Positions 44,158 through 51,689 of a stretch of 64,000 nucleotides of DNA are shown here, piece by piece. The stretch is from contig NZ_BCWY01000023.1 of the NCBI RefSeq assembly GCF_001894825.1, positions 1 to 64,000 on the forward strand, in the 5' to 3' direction. Both the position numbers and the translations under genes were made by a program. The notes under the pieces are model-generated. The model was not told the origin of the DNA. It saw nothing but the letters and a program-made list of their open reading frames with translations, and did no database searches. Source of the DNA: Rhodococcus jostii NBRC 16295 (GTDB taxonomy: Bacteria; Actinomycetota; Actinomycetes; Mycobacteriales; Mycobacteriaceae). Position 1 is the first letter of the stretch. Every line of letters begins with the position of its first letter.

Positions 44158-45003
44158 TCAGGAACGGCGGATCGTGATGCCGCCGAACGAGGTGTGCGCG
44201 CGTACCTCGACGGTTTCGTCGGACGCCTCGGGCCGGGCGGTGTCGTCCAATCGGTTGTGCACCCGCCCGAACTTGGTGCGCACATCCAGCCGTGCGGAGG
44301 TGCCCTCGGCGATGCCGATCTCCAGGTCGCCCATCGCGGTCCCGAGCTCGACCGAGCCACGGGCCACCTCGCCGAGGCGGATGCGGCCGTTGGACGTCTT
44401 CGCCTCGACGCCCGCGCCGGCCCGGTCGACGGAGATGTCGCCGTTCGCCGAGCGCACCCGGACGTCGCCGGCGACCGCGTCGATCATGGTGTCGCCGTTG
44501 GAGTTCCTGACGACCACGGAGCCCTCGGTCTCGCCGATGCGGATCTTCCCGGAGCCGGTGTGGATCTCGGCGTTGCCCGCGACGCCGTCCGCGGTGACGT
44601 CACCGGCCGCGGTGTCTACACGCAGTGGACCGGTCCGCTCGAGCCGGACGTTTCCGGTGGAGGTCTTGAACCTGCAGTTTCCGAGTCGGCCCGTGCCGCT
44701 GAGGTCCCCCATCTGCATCTCGCCGGACACCTGCGAACCGCTGGGCAGGTCGATGAACACATCCACCGACCTGGTCTTGCGGGAGAAGTCGAAAACGCGC
44801 GCTTTCGGTCCCCTGACCTCGAGCACGCCGTTCTCGTAGCCGACGCGGACCCGCTGGGCGGCCTGCACGTCCGACTCGTCGGATTCGTCGCTCGGACGCA
44901 CGTCGACGGTGGTGTCGGTCCGGTCGCTCGCGGTGATCCGCACAGTGCCGACGCCGAGCTCGAGCGCGACGGAAATCGGTTCGGGTGTCTCGAAATTGGG
45001 CAT
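44158..45003 (-). CDS. DUF4097 beta-strand-repeat protein
   Basis: This 281-residue protein is built of repeating short beta strands (GDVRVRSANGDISVDR and similar), the DUF4097 right-handed beta-helix-like fold of unknown function. AAGGGGA precedes ATG 45003. In actinobacteria such genes often follow a small HicB-like antitoxin gene. Here the upstream position holds only a 21-codon ORF, with three phased repeats overlapping its start. Confidence 0.85.
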   Translation of the reverse strand: MPNFETPEPISVALELGVGTVRITASDRTDTTVDVRPSDESDESDVQAAQRVRVGYENGVLEVRGPKARVFDFSRKTRSVDVFIDLPSGSQVSGEMQMGDLSGTGRLGNCRFKTSTGNVRLERTGPLRVDTAAGDVTADGVAGNAEIHTGSGKIRIGETEGSVVVRNSNGDTMIDAVAGDVRVRSANGDISVDRAGAGVEAKTSNGRIRLGEVARGSVELGTAMGDLEIGIAEGTSARLDVRTKFGRVHNRLDDTARPEASDETVEVRAHTSFGGITIRRS

Positions 45004-45075
45004 GGCTGTCCCCTTCTCATGGGTAGGTGAAACATCCCCGCAGGTCGGGGACTGGGTGTGGCGGAAAGCGGTGGG

Positions 45076-45141
45076 CTAGCGCACCCAACCGGTGAAGCGC
45101 TGCGCGGTCCGTTGGCCGCTCACATACGAGATCAAGTGCAT
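45076..45141 (-). CDS. 21-codon small ORF upstream of DUF4097
   Basis: ATG at 45141 gives MHLISYVSGQRTAQRFTGWVR and then TAG. The first residues resemble the MDLTPYV start I recall for HicB-like antitoxin genes found before DUF4097, so it may be a truncated remnant of one. It could equally be a leader peptide. Its start overlaps the ATGGCACC repeat array. No proof of translation. Confidence 0.35.
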   Translation of the reverse strand: MHLISYVSGQRTAQRFTGWVR

Positions 45142-45169
45142 GGCACCACTATGGCACCGCAATGGCACC
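45140..45169. repeat. Three ATGGCACC repeats at exact 11-bp spacing
   Basis: Copies start at 45140, 45151 and 45162 (plus strand ATGGCACC; minus strand GGTGCCAT), each one helical turn apart, in the promoter region of the DUF4097/P450 genes. Phased identical sites suggest a cooperatively binding regulator. The rest of 45170-45462 shows no gene. Confidence 0.7.
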
Positions 45170-45462
45170 AACGCAAGGTTTCATGGCTCAACAGGGGTCT
45201 TCTGCGGCATCACCAGGCGTTGGTCGCACGAAGAGTGCAGGTCAGAAGCCGATCCGCCACCTCGGCTGGTTTGCGCCACCGGGTGCCGGCAGCTGGCTGC
45301 AGCCGTGCCGGCCGCAGTGCAGACGCACCTCGAGCGGGCCTAGGACGCCGAGTGGCACCGGCTCGCAGCGGTTCACTACGAGTCGATACAACCGGTGTGC
45401 TCGGGTCTCGGATGGTCGGACATCGACGTGGCCGGCCGACTGCTTCGGGCCTCAGCCCGCGC

Positions 45463-45990
45463 CTATGAGCTGCTGCCGAATGGTCCGGGAGACGGTGCGA
45501 CGGGATAGGCCGCGACGTCCATGATCACCGAGCCTTCGCACGGGCCACTGTCGATATCGGTACGCCAGGAACCGGTCAGCGTCCCGTCGGGTTGCGGTGT
45601 GTAGTACGCAACCGAGTGCGCCGGTGCCCACACCTTCGGCACGCCCTCGCCCTGGTAGCAGTCCCACTCCCAGTCGTAGGTGTGGACCCAGCTGGTTCCG
45701 TCCCAGGTGTACCGGGGCGGTTGCGGCAGTGTCGGGTTGACGGGCGTGGGCCCATCGGTCACGGTGGCCACGCAGGAGTCGTCCGTGCAACTCGTCTCGA
45801 ATGTGTACGTATCGGCGAAGTCGGGCTCCCACTGCCGCGCGGCCAAACTCGTACCTTCCTTCGTCGCGGCGAAGCGCTGCAGCGAGTACTCGCCCGACCA
45901 GGACGGCTGCGTCGGTGCCGCCCCAGCAGGCACGGCCCCGACAACGGACCCGCACGCGATCAACGCGACGACCAGCAGTGCCTTGCGCAT
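45463..45990 (-). CDS. Secreted hypothetical protein
   Basis: This 175-residue protein has a clear signal peptide (MRKALLVVALIACGSVVGA, cleavage after AGA). The mature domain has four cysteines (CTDDSC, DCYQ, PCEG) that could form two disulfides. It resembles small secreted mycobacterial/rhodococcal proteins of unknown role. Single-gene unit; the minus-strand neighbours are more than 70 bp away. Confidence 0.7.
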   Translation of the reverse strand: MRKALLVVALIACGSVVGAVPAGAAPTQPSWSGEYSLQRFAATKEGTSLAARQWEPDFADTYTFETSCTDDSCVATVTDGPTPVNPTLPQPPRYTWDGTSWVHTYDWEWDCYQGEGVPKVWAPAHSVAYYTPQPDGTLTGSWRTDIDSGPCEGSVIMDVAAYPVAPSPGPFGSSS

Positions 45991-46062
45991 GGCGAGATTG
46001 AATCACAGAGAGGGCAACCGTGTGGCCATCCCGGATGAGACTCGGCCACGGATTTCGAGGCG

Positions 46063-46455
46063 CTACAAGAGCACTGAGTCGCCGCGCGGTCGGGGTCCGG
46101 CAAGGCCGGCAACGCCGGCAGCCACCCACGGAGCCACTACCGCGACAGCCTTGATCGCGCCGGACCGTCCGACCAGGCGGGCGCTGCAGATCCCCGCCAG
46201 CAGGTCGCCGGTGTCACTGGCGAGTCCGGCCGACGCCCACCGGCGGAACTCGTCGCGCCGGCCCCGCGTCCGGGCAACAACCGCACCCCCACCGAGGACG
46301 AGGTCGCGGATCCCGACCGTCCGCATCAACAGGGCGTTCGTACCGTTACCGGCGGCCTCCCGCGGCAGCACGACAGTCGGCGCCGCGACGAGCAGCACGC
46401 CGACGCCGATTCGGGCGGACGCGAGCAGCAGCGAAATGTCGACGCGCACGGTCAT
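46063..46455 (-). CDS. Small conserved membrane protein
   Basis: This 130-residue protein has about four hydrophobic segments (RIGVGVLLVAAPTVVLP, VGIRDLVLGGGAVVA, LASDTGDLLAGICS, AVVAPWVAAGVAGLAG). The pattern resembles actinobacterial DUF4267-like proteins. ATG 46455 is preferred over a longer start that adds a Ser/Pro-rich leader. No function is known. It may be coupled to TetR 46542-47261, 86 bp upstream on the same strand. Confidence 0.6.
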   Translation of the reverse strand: MTVRVDISLLLASARIGVGVLLVAAPTVVLPREAAGNGTNALLMRTVGIRDLVLGGGAVVARTRGRRDEFRRWASAGLASDTGDLLAGICSARLVGRSGAIKAVAVVAPWVAAGVAGLAGPRPRGDSVLL

Positions 46456-46541
46456 GACCGGGACAGTACCGCCAGGCGCGATCGGTGGTGGAGCGGAAGA
46501 ATCCGTGAGCACGGCGAATCCCTGCGTCGGACGTGCCCGCC

Positions 46542-47261
46542 TCAGCGTGTGCTGAGTCGGTCGAGCAGCTCCTGCAGCAGCGCGGACTCGCCGGGGCTGA
46601 GCCCATCGGGGTCGTCCTCGACGAGCGCGCGGAGTGCGACTGCGGCACTCGCCCGGGTCGGTGTCGGGCGGGTCGAGCCCGGCCGACGGGGCTCGGACGG
46701 GTGGGTGACAACCCCCGCGATGGCCGCTTCACGGACGCGGCCGGACAAGTCCTGGTCGACCTGCCCTTCGGGCTGGGTGATCAGGGCCAAGGTGACTCCC
46801 ACATTCGCGGCCAGGAGCTGGGCGGCGGCATCGCGCGGGGGCACCGCCAACGCGCCTGCGCGGGCGGCGGCGTCGAGCAGTTCGACGAGCATCGTCAGCG
46901 CGGGCGCGGTGATGCTGCACGGTGTGCCGGGCTCGACCCGTCCGTAGAGCAGGGCGTAGAAGGTGGGGTTGGTCAACCCGAACTCGACGTGACGGTCCCA
47001 CCCTGCACGCACGTCGTCGAGCGGGTCTTCGGAGACGCCCGGCGCATGAGCCGGCGCGACGAACTGGGTGAAGCCGTGGTTGAGCACCGCGTCGATGAGA
47101 CCCTGTTTGTTGCCGAAGTGGTGATAGAGCGTCGGGGCCTGCACACCGGCCCGTTCGCACACCGCCCTGGTGCTCACCGTCCGATCGACGGACTCCTCCA
47201 ACAGCTGTGCCGCAGCGAGAAGCAAGCGATCCCGGGCATCCCCAGCGCGTGTAATTACCAT
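46542..47261 (-). CDS. TetR-family transcriptional regulator
   Basis: This 239-residue regulator has a helix-turn-helix (STRAVCERAGVQAPTLYHHF) and a longer than average C-terminus with a Pro/Arg/Thr-rich tail. It is divergent from the SnoaL-like and SDR genes (47362-48497). CGCTACAT sites, two direct and one inverted, lie in the 100-bp spacer. Confidence 0.9.
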   Translation of the reverse strand: MVITRAGDARDRLLLAAAQLLEESVDRTVSTRAVCERAGVQAPTLYHHFGNKQGLIDAVLNHGFTQFVAPAHAPGVSEDPLDDVRAGWDRHVEFGLTNPTFYALLYGRVEPGTPCSITAPALTMLVELLDAAARAGALAVPPRDAAAQLLAANVGVTLALITQPEGQVDQDLSGRVREAAIAGVVTHPSEPRRPGSTRPTPTRASAAVALRALVEDDPDGLSPGESALLQELLDRLSTR

Positions 47262-47263
47262 TC

Positions 47264-47314
47264 CGCTACATTACTACTTGTACCGCTACATCAGTGCATA
47301 TAGCGTATGTAGCG
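47264..47314. promoter_or_regulatory. Three CGCTACAT sites between TetR and the SnoaL/SDR operon
   Basis: CGCTACAT at 47264-47271 and 47284-47291 (direct, 20 bp apart) and its complement ATGTAGCG at 47307-47314. The last pair forms an 8-bp-arm dyad with a 15-bp spacer. The leftmost copy is 3 bp from the TetR start codon, so auto-repression is likely. Confidence 0.65.
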
Positions 47315-47361
47315 AAGGCTCTGTTCGCAGACGGCACATCCCGCTCCGAAAGGAAGATGTC

Positions 47362-47700
47362 ATGACTTCAGCTGTTCCTCGGGCGGTCACCCGCTACTTC
47401 GAGGCCGACGCCCGCCGCGACATCGACGCTCTGGTCGCGCTGTTCACCGACGACGCGGTCGTCATCGACGAGGGCACGACACGTCGCGGGACCACCGAGA
47501 TCCGAGGCTGGCAGACGGGGGCGGCGTCGGAGTTCGACTACACGACAGAGGTCCTCGGTGTCGCCGCCGCCGACGGCGACAAGGACCGCTACCTGGTCAC
47601 CACCCGTCTCGACGGCAACTTCCCCGGCGGCACCGCCACGGTGACATTCGACTTCACCGTCAACGGTGAACTCATCAGCCGTCTGGAAATCGCACCATGA
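47362..47700 (+). CDS. SnoaL/NTF2-like small protein
   Basis: This 112-residue cone-fold protein contains AVTRYFEADARRDIDALVALF, an FTDDAVVIDEGTTRRG strand and a final EISRLEIAP-type strand. AAAGGAAG precedes ATG 47362. It overlaps the SDR start by 4 bp (ATGA). It may be an isomerase or binding protein for the SDR substrate; the target is unknown. Confidence 0.8.
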   Translation: MTSAVPRAVTRYFEADARRDIDALVALFTDDAVVIDEGTTRRGTTEIRGWQTGAASEFDYTTEVLGVAAADGDKDRYLVTTRLDGNFPGGTATVTFDFTVNGELISRLEIAP

Positions 47701-48497
47701 CCACCACGGAGGCCATCCCCGCCGGTGCCGGTTCCTCCGGTTACGCAGGAAAGCGTGTGGTCGTCACCGGCGGCACTGCCGGCATCGGCGCCGCGGTCGT
47801 CGCCCAGCTCACCGCGGCTGGCGCCCAGGTGATGAGCGCCGCGCGTTCACGGCCGGAGCGGGCTGCCGACTTGTTCGTGCAAGCCGACGTGAGCACCGCG
47901 GAGGGCGTTCAGGCACTCGCCGCCCGGGCATTGGCCGAGTTTGGCGGGGTCGACGTCGTCGTGCACGTCGTGGGGGGCTCCTCGGCCCCGCCGGGCGGGG
48001 TCCTGGCTCTCACCGATGCGCACTGGCAGTCCGACCTCGATACCAACCTGCTCGCCGCAGTCCGGCTGGACCGGGCCCTCGTGCCGACGATGCTCGAGCA
48101 AGGCTCCGGGGTGATCGTGCACATCACCTCGATTCAACGTCGACTCCCGCTGGAATCGACCATCGCCTATGCCGCGTCGAAAGCTGCACTGTCGAACTAC
48201 AGCAAGGCCCTGGCCAACGAGCTGGGCCCCCAGGGGATCCGCGTCGTCAGCATTGCCCCCGGATTCGTCGAGACCGACGCCGCCACCCGCCTCGTCGAAC
48301 GGATAGCGCGGGAGTCGGGCACCGACACCCAGGCCGCCCGGCAGCAGCTCATGGACGCCCTCGGAGGCATCCCGCTCGGCCGACCAGCCCAACCCCACGA
48401 AGTGGCCGCGCTCGTCGCGTTCGTCGCCTCCGACCAGGCTGCCGCCATCACCGGAACCGAGATCACCATCGACGGCGGCACCATACCCACCACCTGA
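47697..48497 (+). CDS. Short-chain dehydrogenase/reductase (SDR)
   Basis: This 266-residue NAD(P)-dependent oxidoreductase has the Rossmann motif VVVTGGTAGIGAA, the catalytic tyrosine-lysine pair IAYAASKAA, and a C-terminal ITGTEITIDGGT. It reduces or oxidises a carbonyl/alcohol in the cytosol. Coupled to the SnoaL-like gene. Regulated by the divergent TetR, by inference from the sites at 47264-47314. Confidence 0.92.
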   Translation: MTTTEAIPAGAGSSGYAGKRVVVTGGTAGIGAAVVAQLTAAGAQVMSAARSRPERAADLFVQADVSTAEGVQALAARALAEFGGVDVVVHVVGGSSAPPGGVLALTDAHWQSDLDTNLLAAVRLDRALVPTMLEQGSGVIVHITSIQRRLPLESTIAYAASKAALSNYSKALANELGPQGIRVVSIAPGFVETDAATRLVERIARESGTDTQAARQQLMDALGGIPLGRPAQPHEVAALVAFVASDQAAAITGTEITIDGGTIPTT

Positions 48498-48641
48498 CAC
48501 CGCGATGCGGCGATGCCATGTGTGGAGTATCCGACAAGCCCTCACCATGTTTGCCCCGGATGACGACCGCTGACCGGCTACCTGTCTCGCGCAAGTCGCG
48601 GCAATAGAGTCGTGACGAGACCCCGAGTGTGAGGAGGGCGT

Positions 48642-49559
48642 GTGCGGTTCGCGCTGGACGGTGTGTTGGCTGACGTGCCTGCGGAGCAGGTCGATGAAGC
48701 CCGAAGCTTCTACAACTCGCGGGCGGCCGGCCGTGGCCCCAGCAGTCCCGAGGAGTTGAGGGACACGCGGGCGCGGCGGTCCGTTCCTTCTCCCGCCGAT
48801 CCACCGGCGATCGAAGAGATGGTCGAAGCCGCGGGAGTGCGTGTCCCGGTGAGGATCTTCACTCCCACCGACGGCCGAGCGCGGGGCGTCTGTCTGGACA
48901 TACACGGCGGCGGCTTCTACATGGACTCCGCAGCGCGAGACGACGTGCGTAACCGTGCGCTCGCAGAGGCTCTCCACGTCGCCGTCGTCAGCGTCGACTA
49001 CCGGCTGGCACCCGAGCACCCGTGGCCGGCCGCACCCGATGACTGTGAAGCGGCGGCGCTCTGGCTCGTCGAACACGCCGGAGCCCGCTTCGGATCATCC
49101 CGACTGGCGATCGGGGGGCGATCGGCGGGAGCGACACTCGCTCTGGCAACCCTGCTCCGGCTGCGGGACAGAGGAGCCGTCGACGGGTTCACCGGCGCCG
49201 CACTCCAATTCGGCACCTATGACGTGAGCGCTCAGACTCCGGCCGGCCGTCGGATCGCGGACGAATATTTCATCCAGGCCTACGTCGGCCACGTGGAAGA
49301 CCGCACTGCTCCGGACATCTCTCCCATCTACGGCGACCTCCACGGCCTTCCCCCGGCGCTGCTGGTCGTCGGGAGCAAAGACGTGTTGCTGGAAGACAAT
49401 CTCGCGATGGCAGGTCGGCTGTCCGCCGCCGGCAACGACGTCGAACTCCGGATCTATCCCGAGTCGCCCCACGGGTTCACGGGTCACCCCACGGCACTGG
49501 CCAGGACGGCGCTCAGCGGCATCGACTCATGGCTGCGCGAGCGGATCGCCCAACCGTAG
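48642..49559 (+). CDS. Alpha/beta-hydrolase of the hormone-sensitive lipase (acetyl esterase) family
   Basis: This 305-residue enzyme has the HGGGFY oxyanion motif, the nucleophile elbow GGRSAGA, VSVDYRLAPEHPWPAAPDD, an acidic residue in VGSKDVLLEDN, and a histidine in SPHGF. It hydrolyses short acyl esters. GAGGAGGG precedes GTG 48642. It lies 144 bp downstream of the SDR gene on the same strand; co-regulation is possible. Confidence 0.9.
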   Translation: MRFALDGVLADVPAEQVDEARSFYNSRAAGRGPSSPEELRDTRARRSVPSPADPPAIEEMVEAAGVRVPVRIFTPTDGRARGVCLDIHGGGFYMDSAARDDVRNRALAEALHVAVVSVDYRLAPEHPWPAAPDDCEAAALWLVEHAGARFGSSRLAIGGRSAGATLALATLLRLRDRGAVDGFTGAALQFGTYDVSAQTPAGRRIADEYFIQAYVGHVEDRTAPDISPIYGDLHGLPPALLVVGSKDVLLEDNLAMAGRLSAAGNDVELRIYPESPHGFTGHPTALARTALSGIDSWLRERIAQP

Positions 49560-49586
49560 GCTCACTCGACGCCGACCGGCAGATGC

Positions 49587-50087
49587 CTAGCCGTCGGCCG
49601 TCCCGGCCCTGGACGTCGGTGCGGCAAGCTCGGCCAGGTGGTGCAGCGAGTTGGTGAGATGCTCGGGACCGAACGGCGGGAACTGAAGGTACTCCCGGAT
49701 GAACTGCGGTACCGCCGACCAGTCGTAGGTGAGCGTGACCTCGGTCTCGGACGGACCACGCGGCACCAGGTCGTAACGCCAGGTCCAGCCGCCGAACTCC
49801 AGGTGACCGTCGTCCTTCTCCTGCCCCGTCAGCCAGCCGATGGCGCGCGGCGGGTCCAGCACCTCGACCTGGTTGGCCACCTGGTAGTCACCGTCCGGAT
49901 GGTTGGGGTGGTACATGTCCATCCGGAAGATCTGCCCCACCTCGGTCAGCGGCGCCGGGTCGGCAGCTTTCTGCACCCATCCGGTGCCGTCGATCGCCGA
50001 ATGGGTTTTCGGATCCGCCAGCACCGCGAACACCCTCGCGGCGGGCACAGCGACGGTCAGGGTGGCGCTCACGTTCTCTCGGTCCAC
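49587..50087 (-). CDS. SRPBCC-family protein
   Basis: This 166-residue predicted polyketide-cyclase/START-like protein contains VAVPAARVFAVLADPKTHS at the N-terminus, a ligand-cavity strand WLTGQEKDDGHLEFGGWTW and a C-terminal helix. GTG 50087 has AAGGAG 10 nt upstream; alternatives at 50096 and 50108 are less well spaced. Converges with the esterase (27-bp gap). Confidence 0.8.
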   Translation of the reverse strand: MDRENVSATLTVAVPAARVFAVLADPKTHSAIDGTGWVQKAADPAPLTEVGQIFRMDMYHPNHPDGDYQVANQVEVLDPPRAIGWLTGQEKDDGHLEFGGWTWRYDLVPRGPSETEVTLTYDWSAVPQFIREYLQFPPFGPEHLTNSLHHLAELAAPTSRAGTADG

Positions 50088-50399
50088 GGTGTGCACGCTC
50101 CTTGTCACCTCGGGCCTCCCGCAGGTGCGAAAGGGAACATTCACTTATGCAGACTGCGCGGCGAAGCTGAATTTATCGGTCGTGTGGGTGGAACCGCACC
50201 CGGTCTTCACGAATCGGCCGCAGCAGAGTTTTCCCGGCTGGGCGAGCTCAGCTTGAATCCAGCGAATCCACTCACCTGCTCACGCACTGGCGGGGAATGC
50301 CCATTGCTTCCGCGATGTGGGCTTTCGGCGGCCCTCACGGTACCGATCGACGATCAGCACTCTGCTGTGGAACGTGGTTCGGGCATTGCTATGGGGCAC

Positions 50400-50456
50400 G
50401 AGAACCTCCGGTTGATTGTGGGCCTTGGACAAGCCACACCCCAACCGGAGGTTCTC
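50400..50456. repeat. Long hairpin with perfect 15-bp arms
   Basis: GAGAACCTCCGGTTG (50400-50414) and CAACCGGAGGTTCTC (50442-50456) are exact complements around a 27-bp loop that itself has a partial dyad (GTGGGCCTTG / CAAGCCACAC). It could be the end of a lost mobile element or a terminator; no transposase is nearby. Confidence 0.75.
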
Positions 50457-50969
50457 TTCAGTTCAAGCCGACACGCCCGCTTCCAACCCCGCGGCCGAGT
50501 ACAACTAGGCGGCAGGGTATGCCTCAACTAGCTAGAGCCTGGGTGAGTCCGCATCGCACTCGCAAATGGAGATCGCCTGCCGGACTGCTTTCGCGGCCGC
50601 TCCGGCGTCATGCCGAATCGAACAAGTATGTCGCCCTCCGGCGCTGCGCTCCGCCGTACGGAGTCCAGCTCTGGGCGAATCGAAGCAGTTCCGCTGCGAA
50701 GCTCGGCCGTTGATTACCCTTTTCGCGGCTTCGCTGGACTCGTTGGCGATGTTTTCGGCGTGGGCGGTACGTAGCGAGCTGCGCTTGAATGTCAACATTG
50801 CCCGTCGACAGGTTGGCGGAGCGGGGCGATGAATTGTGTTCTCGTCCGGATCTTTGTGACGGTTACGTGCGGACACAATTAGACAACGTTCTATCTGGTA
50901 AGGGCGTGGATGCTTCCAAGGTCTCTCGGCAGTGGAGGTGGTGAGTCTGATGGATCACCTCATTTGGTC

Positions 50970-50997
50970 GCCCCGCGCTCGCCGCCCCGCGCTCGCC
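50970..50997. repeat. Two exact 14-bp tandem copies GCCCCGCGCTCGCC
   Basis: Copies at 50970-50983 and 50984-50997, possibly a slippage product. Confidence 0.8.
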
Positions 50998-51114
50998 GCC
51001 CGAGTCGAACGGACAAGGGGGGCAGCGGCGCACCTTCGCGGTATGCCCGGAGTGAAATGCGGGTGAGCGCCCGACAGAGTCTTCCGGAGCCGATCCGTCG
51101 TGCCCCGCGCAGAC

Positions 51115-51600
51115 CTATAGTTCCGATGTCAGACGTGGGCAGGTCGCGCGCGAGACGCAGATCATCATAGTGTCGTTGGCGGCCTGCTCGTCGGGTGTGA
51201 GCAGGGAATCCTGATGCTCGACGGTGCCGCCGAGGACGGCCGTCTCGCAGGTTCCGCAGGTCCCCTCCTCGCACGACGAGAGCACCACCTGGACGCCGGC
51301 GGCGGTGACGGCCTGCAGGGTCGACTGCTCGGGTGCCACCGTGACGGTTTTGCCGCTCAGCGTCAGCTCCACCTCGAACCCTCGGCGCGGCCCGGCTCCT
51401 CGAGATCCTTAGCCGCGAAGCGCTCGATGTGCAGCGCGCCGGACGGCCAGCTGTCGCAGTGACCGGTGACGGCGTCGAGCAGCGGCGCGGGCCCACTGCA
51501 GGGACATTTCTGCGCCATCTGCTCGTAGCTGTCGAACAGTTCACCGAAGGGCACGGCGGTAGGTGCCCAGTTTTCGTCGTCGGTGGCGGTGACGCCGATT
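51115..51600 (-). pseudogene. Truncated oxygenase-reductase (phthalate-dioxygenase-reductase type) with frameshift
   Basis: The left part (51115-51372) reads GVQVVLSSCEEGTCGTCETA and MMICVSRATCPRL, a complete [2Fe-2S] ferredoxin C-terminal domain. The preceding part (51363-51554) gives SGPAPLLDAVTGHCDSW and ALHIERFAAKDLEEPG, the end of the NAD-binding domain, in a shifted frame. Upstream, the frame VPFGELFDSYEQMAQKCPC is unrelated to reductases and looks like the N-terminus of another protein, such as a P450 or oxygenase. An internal deletion seems to have fused two genes. Not functional as it stands. Confidence 0.7.
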
Positions 51601-51689
51601 GACTTGGTTATGGGAGTCGCCTCGCTTTCGTGAAACTTGGTCGCCTGGTGGTCAGGCCGGGCGGTGACGTTTTCGACAATGTGGGTGTG

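Larger units (their letters stand above)
50088..51114. other. Gene-poor 1-kb region with repeats
   Basis: No gene family is recognisable in these 1,027 bp. A minus-strand frame at 50532-50876 (114 codons) has no resemblance to known proteins and is probably not coding. The region holds a 57-bp hairpin (50400-50456) and a 14-bp exact tandem repeat (50970-50997), and its composition around 50530-50900 looks less biased than its neighbours. It ends at a truncated reductase, so it looks like an integration or deletion scar. Confidence 0.5.

Noticed and set aside
50532-50876. 114-codon minus-strand frame in the gene-poor region
   Set aside because: No similarity to any family I know and biased composition; not called.
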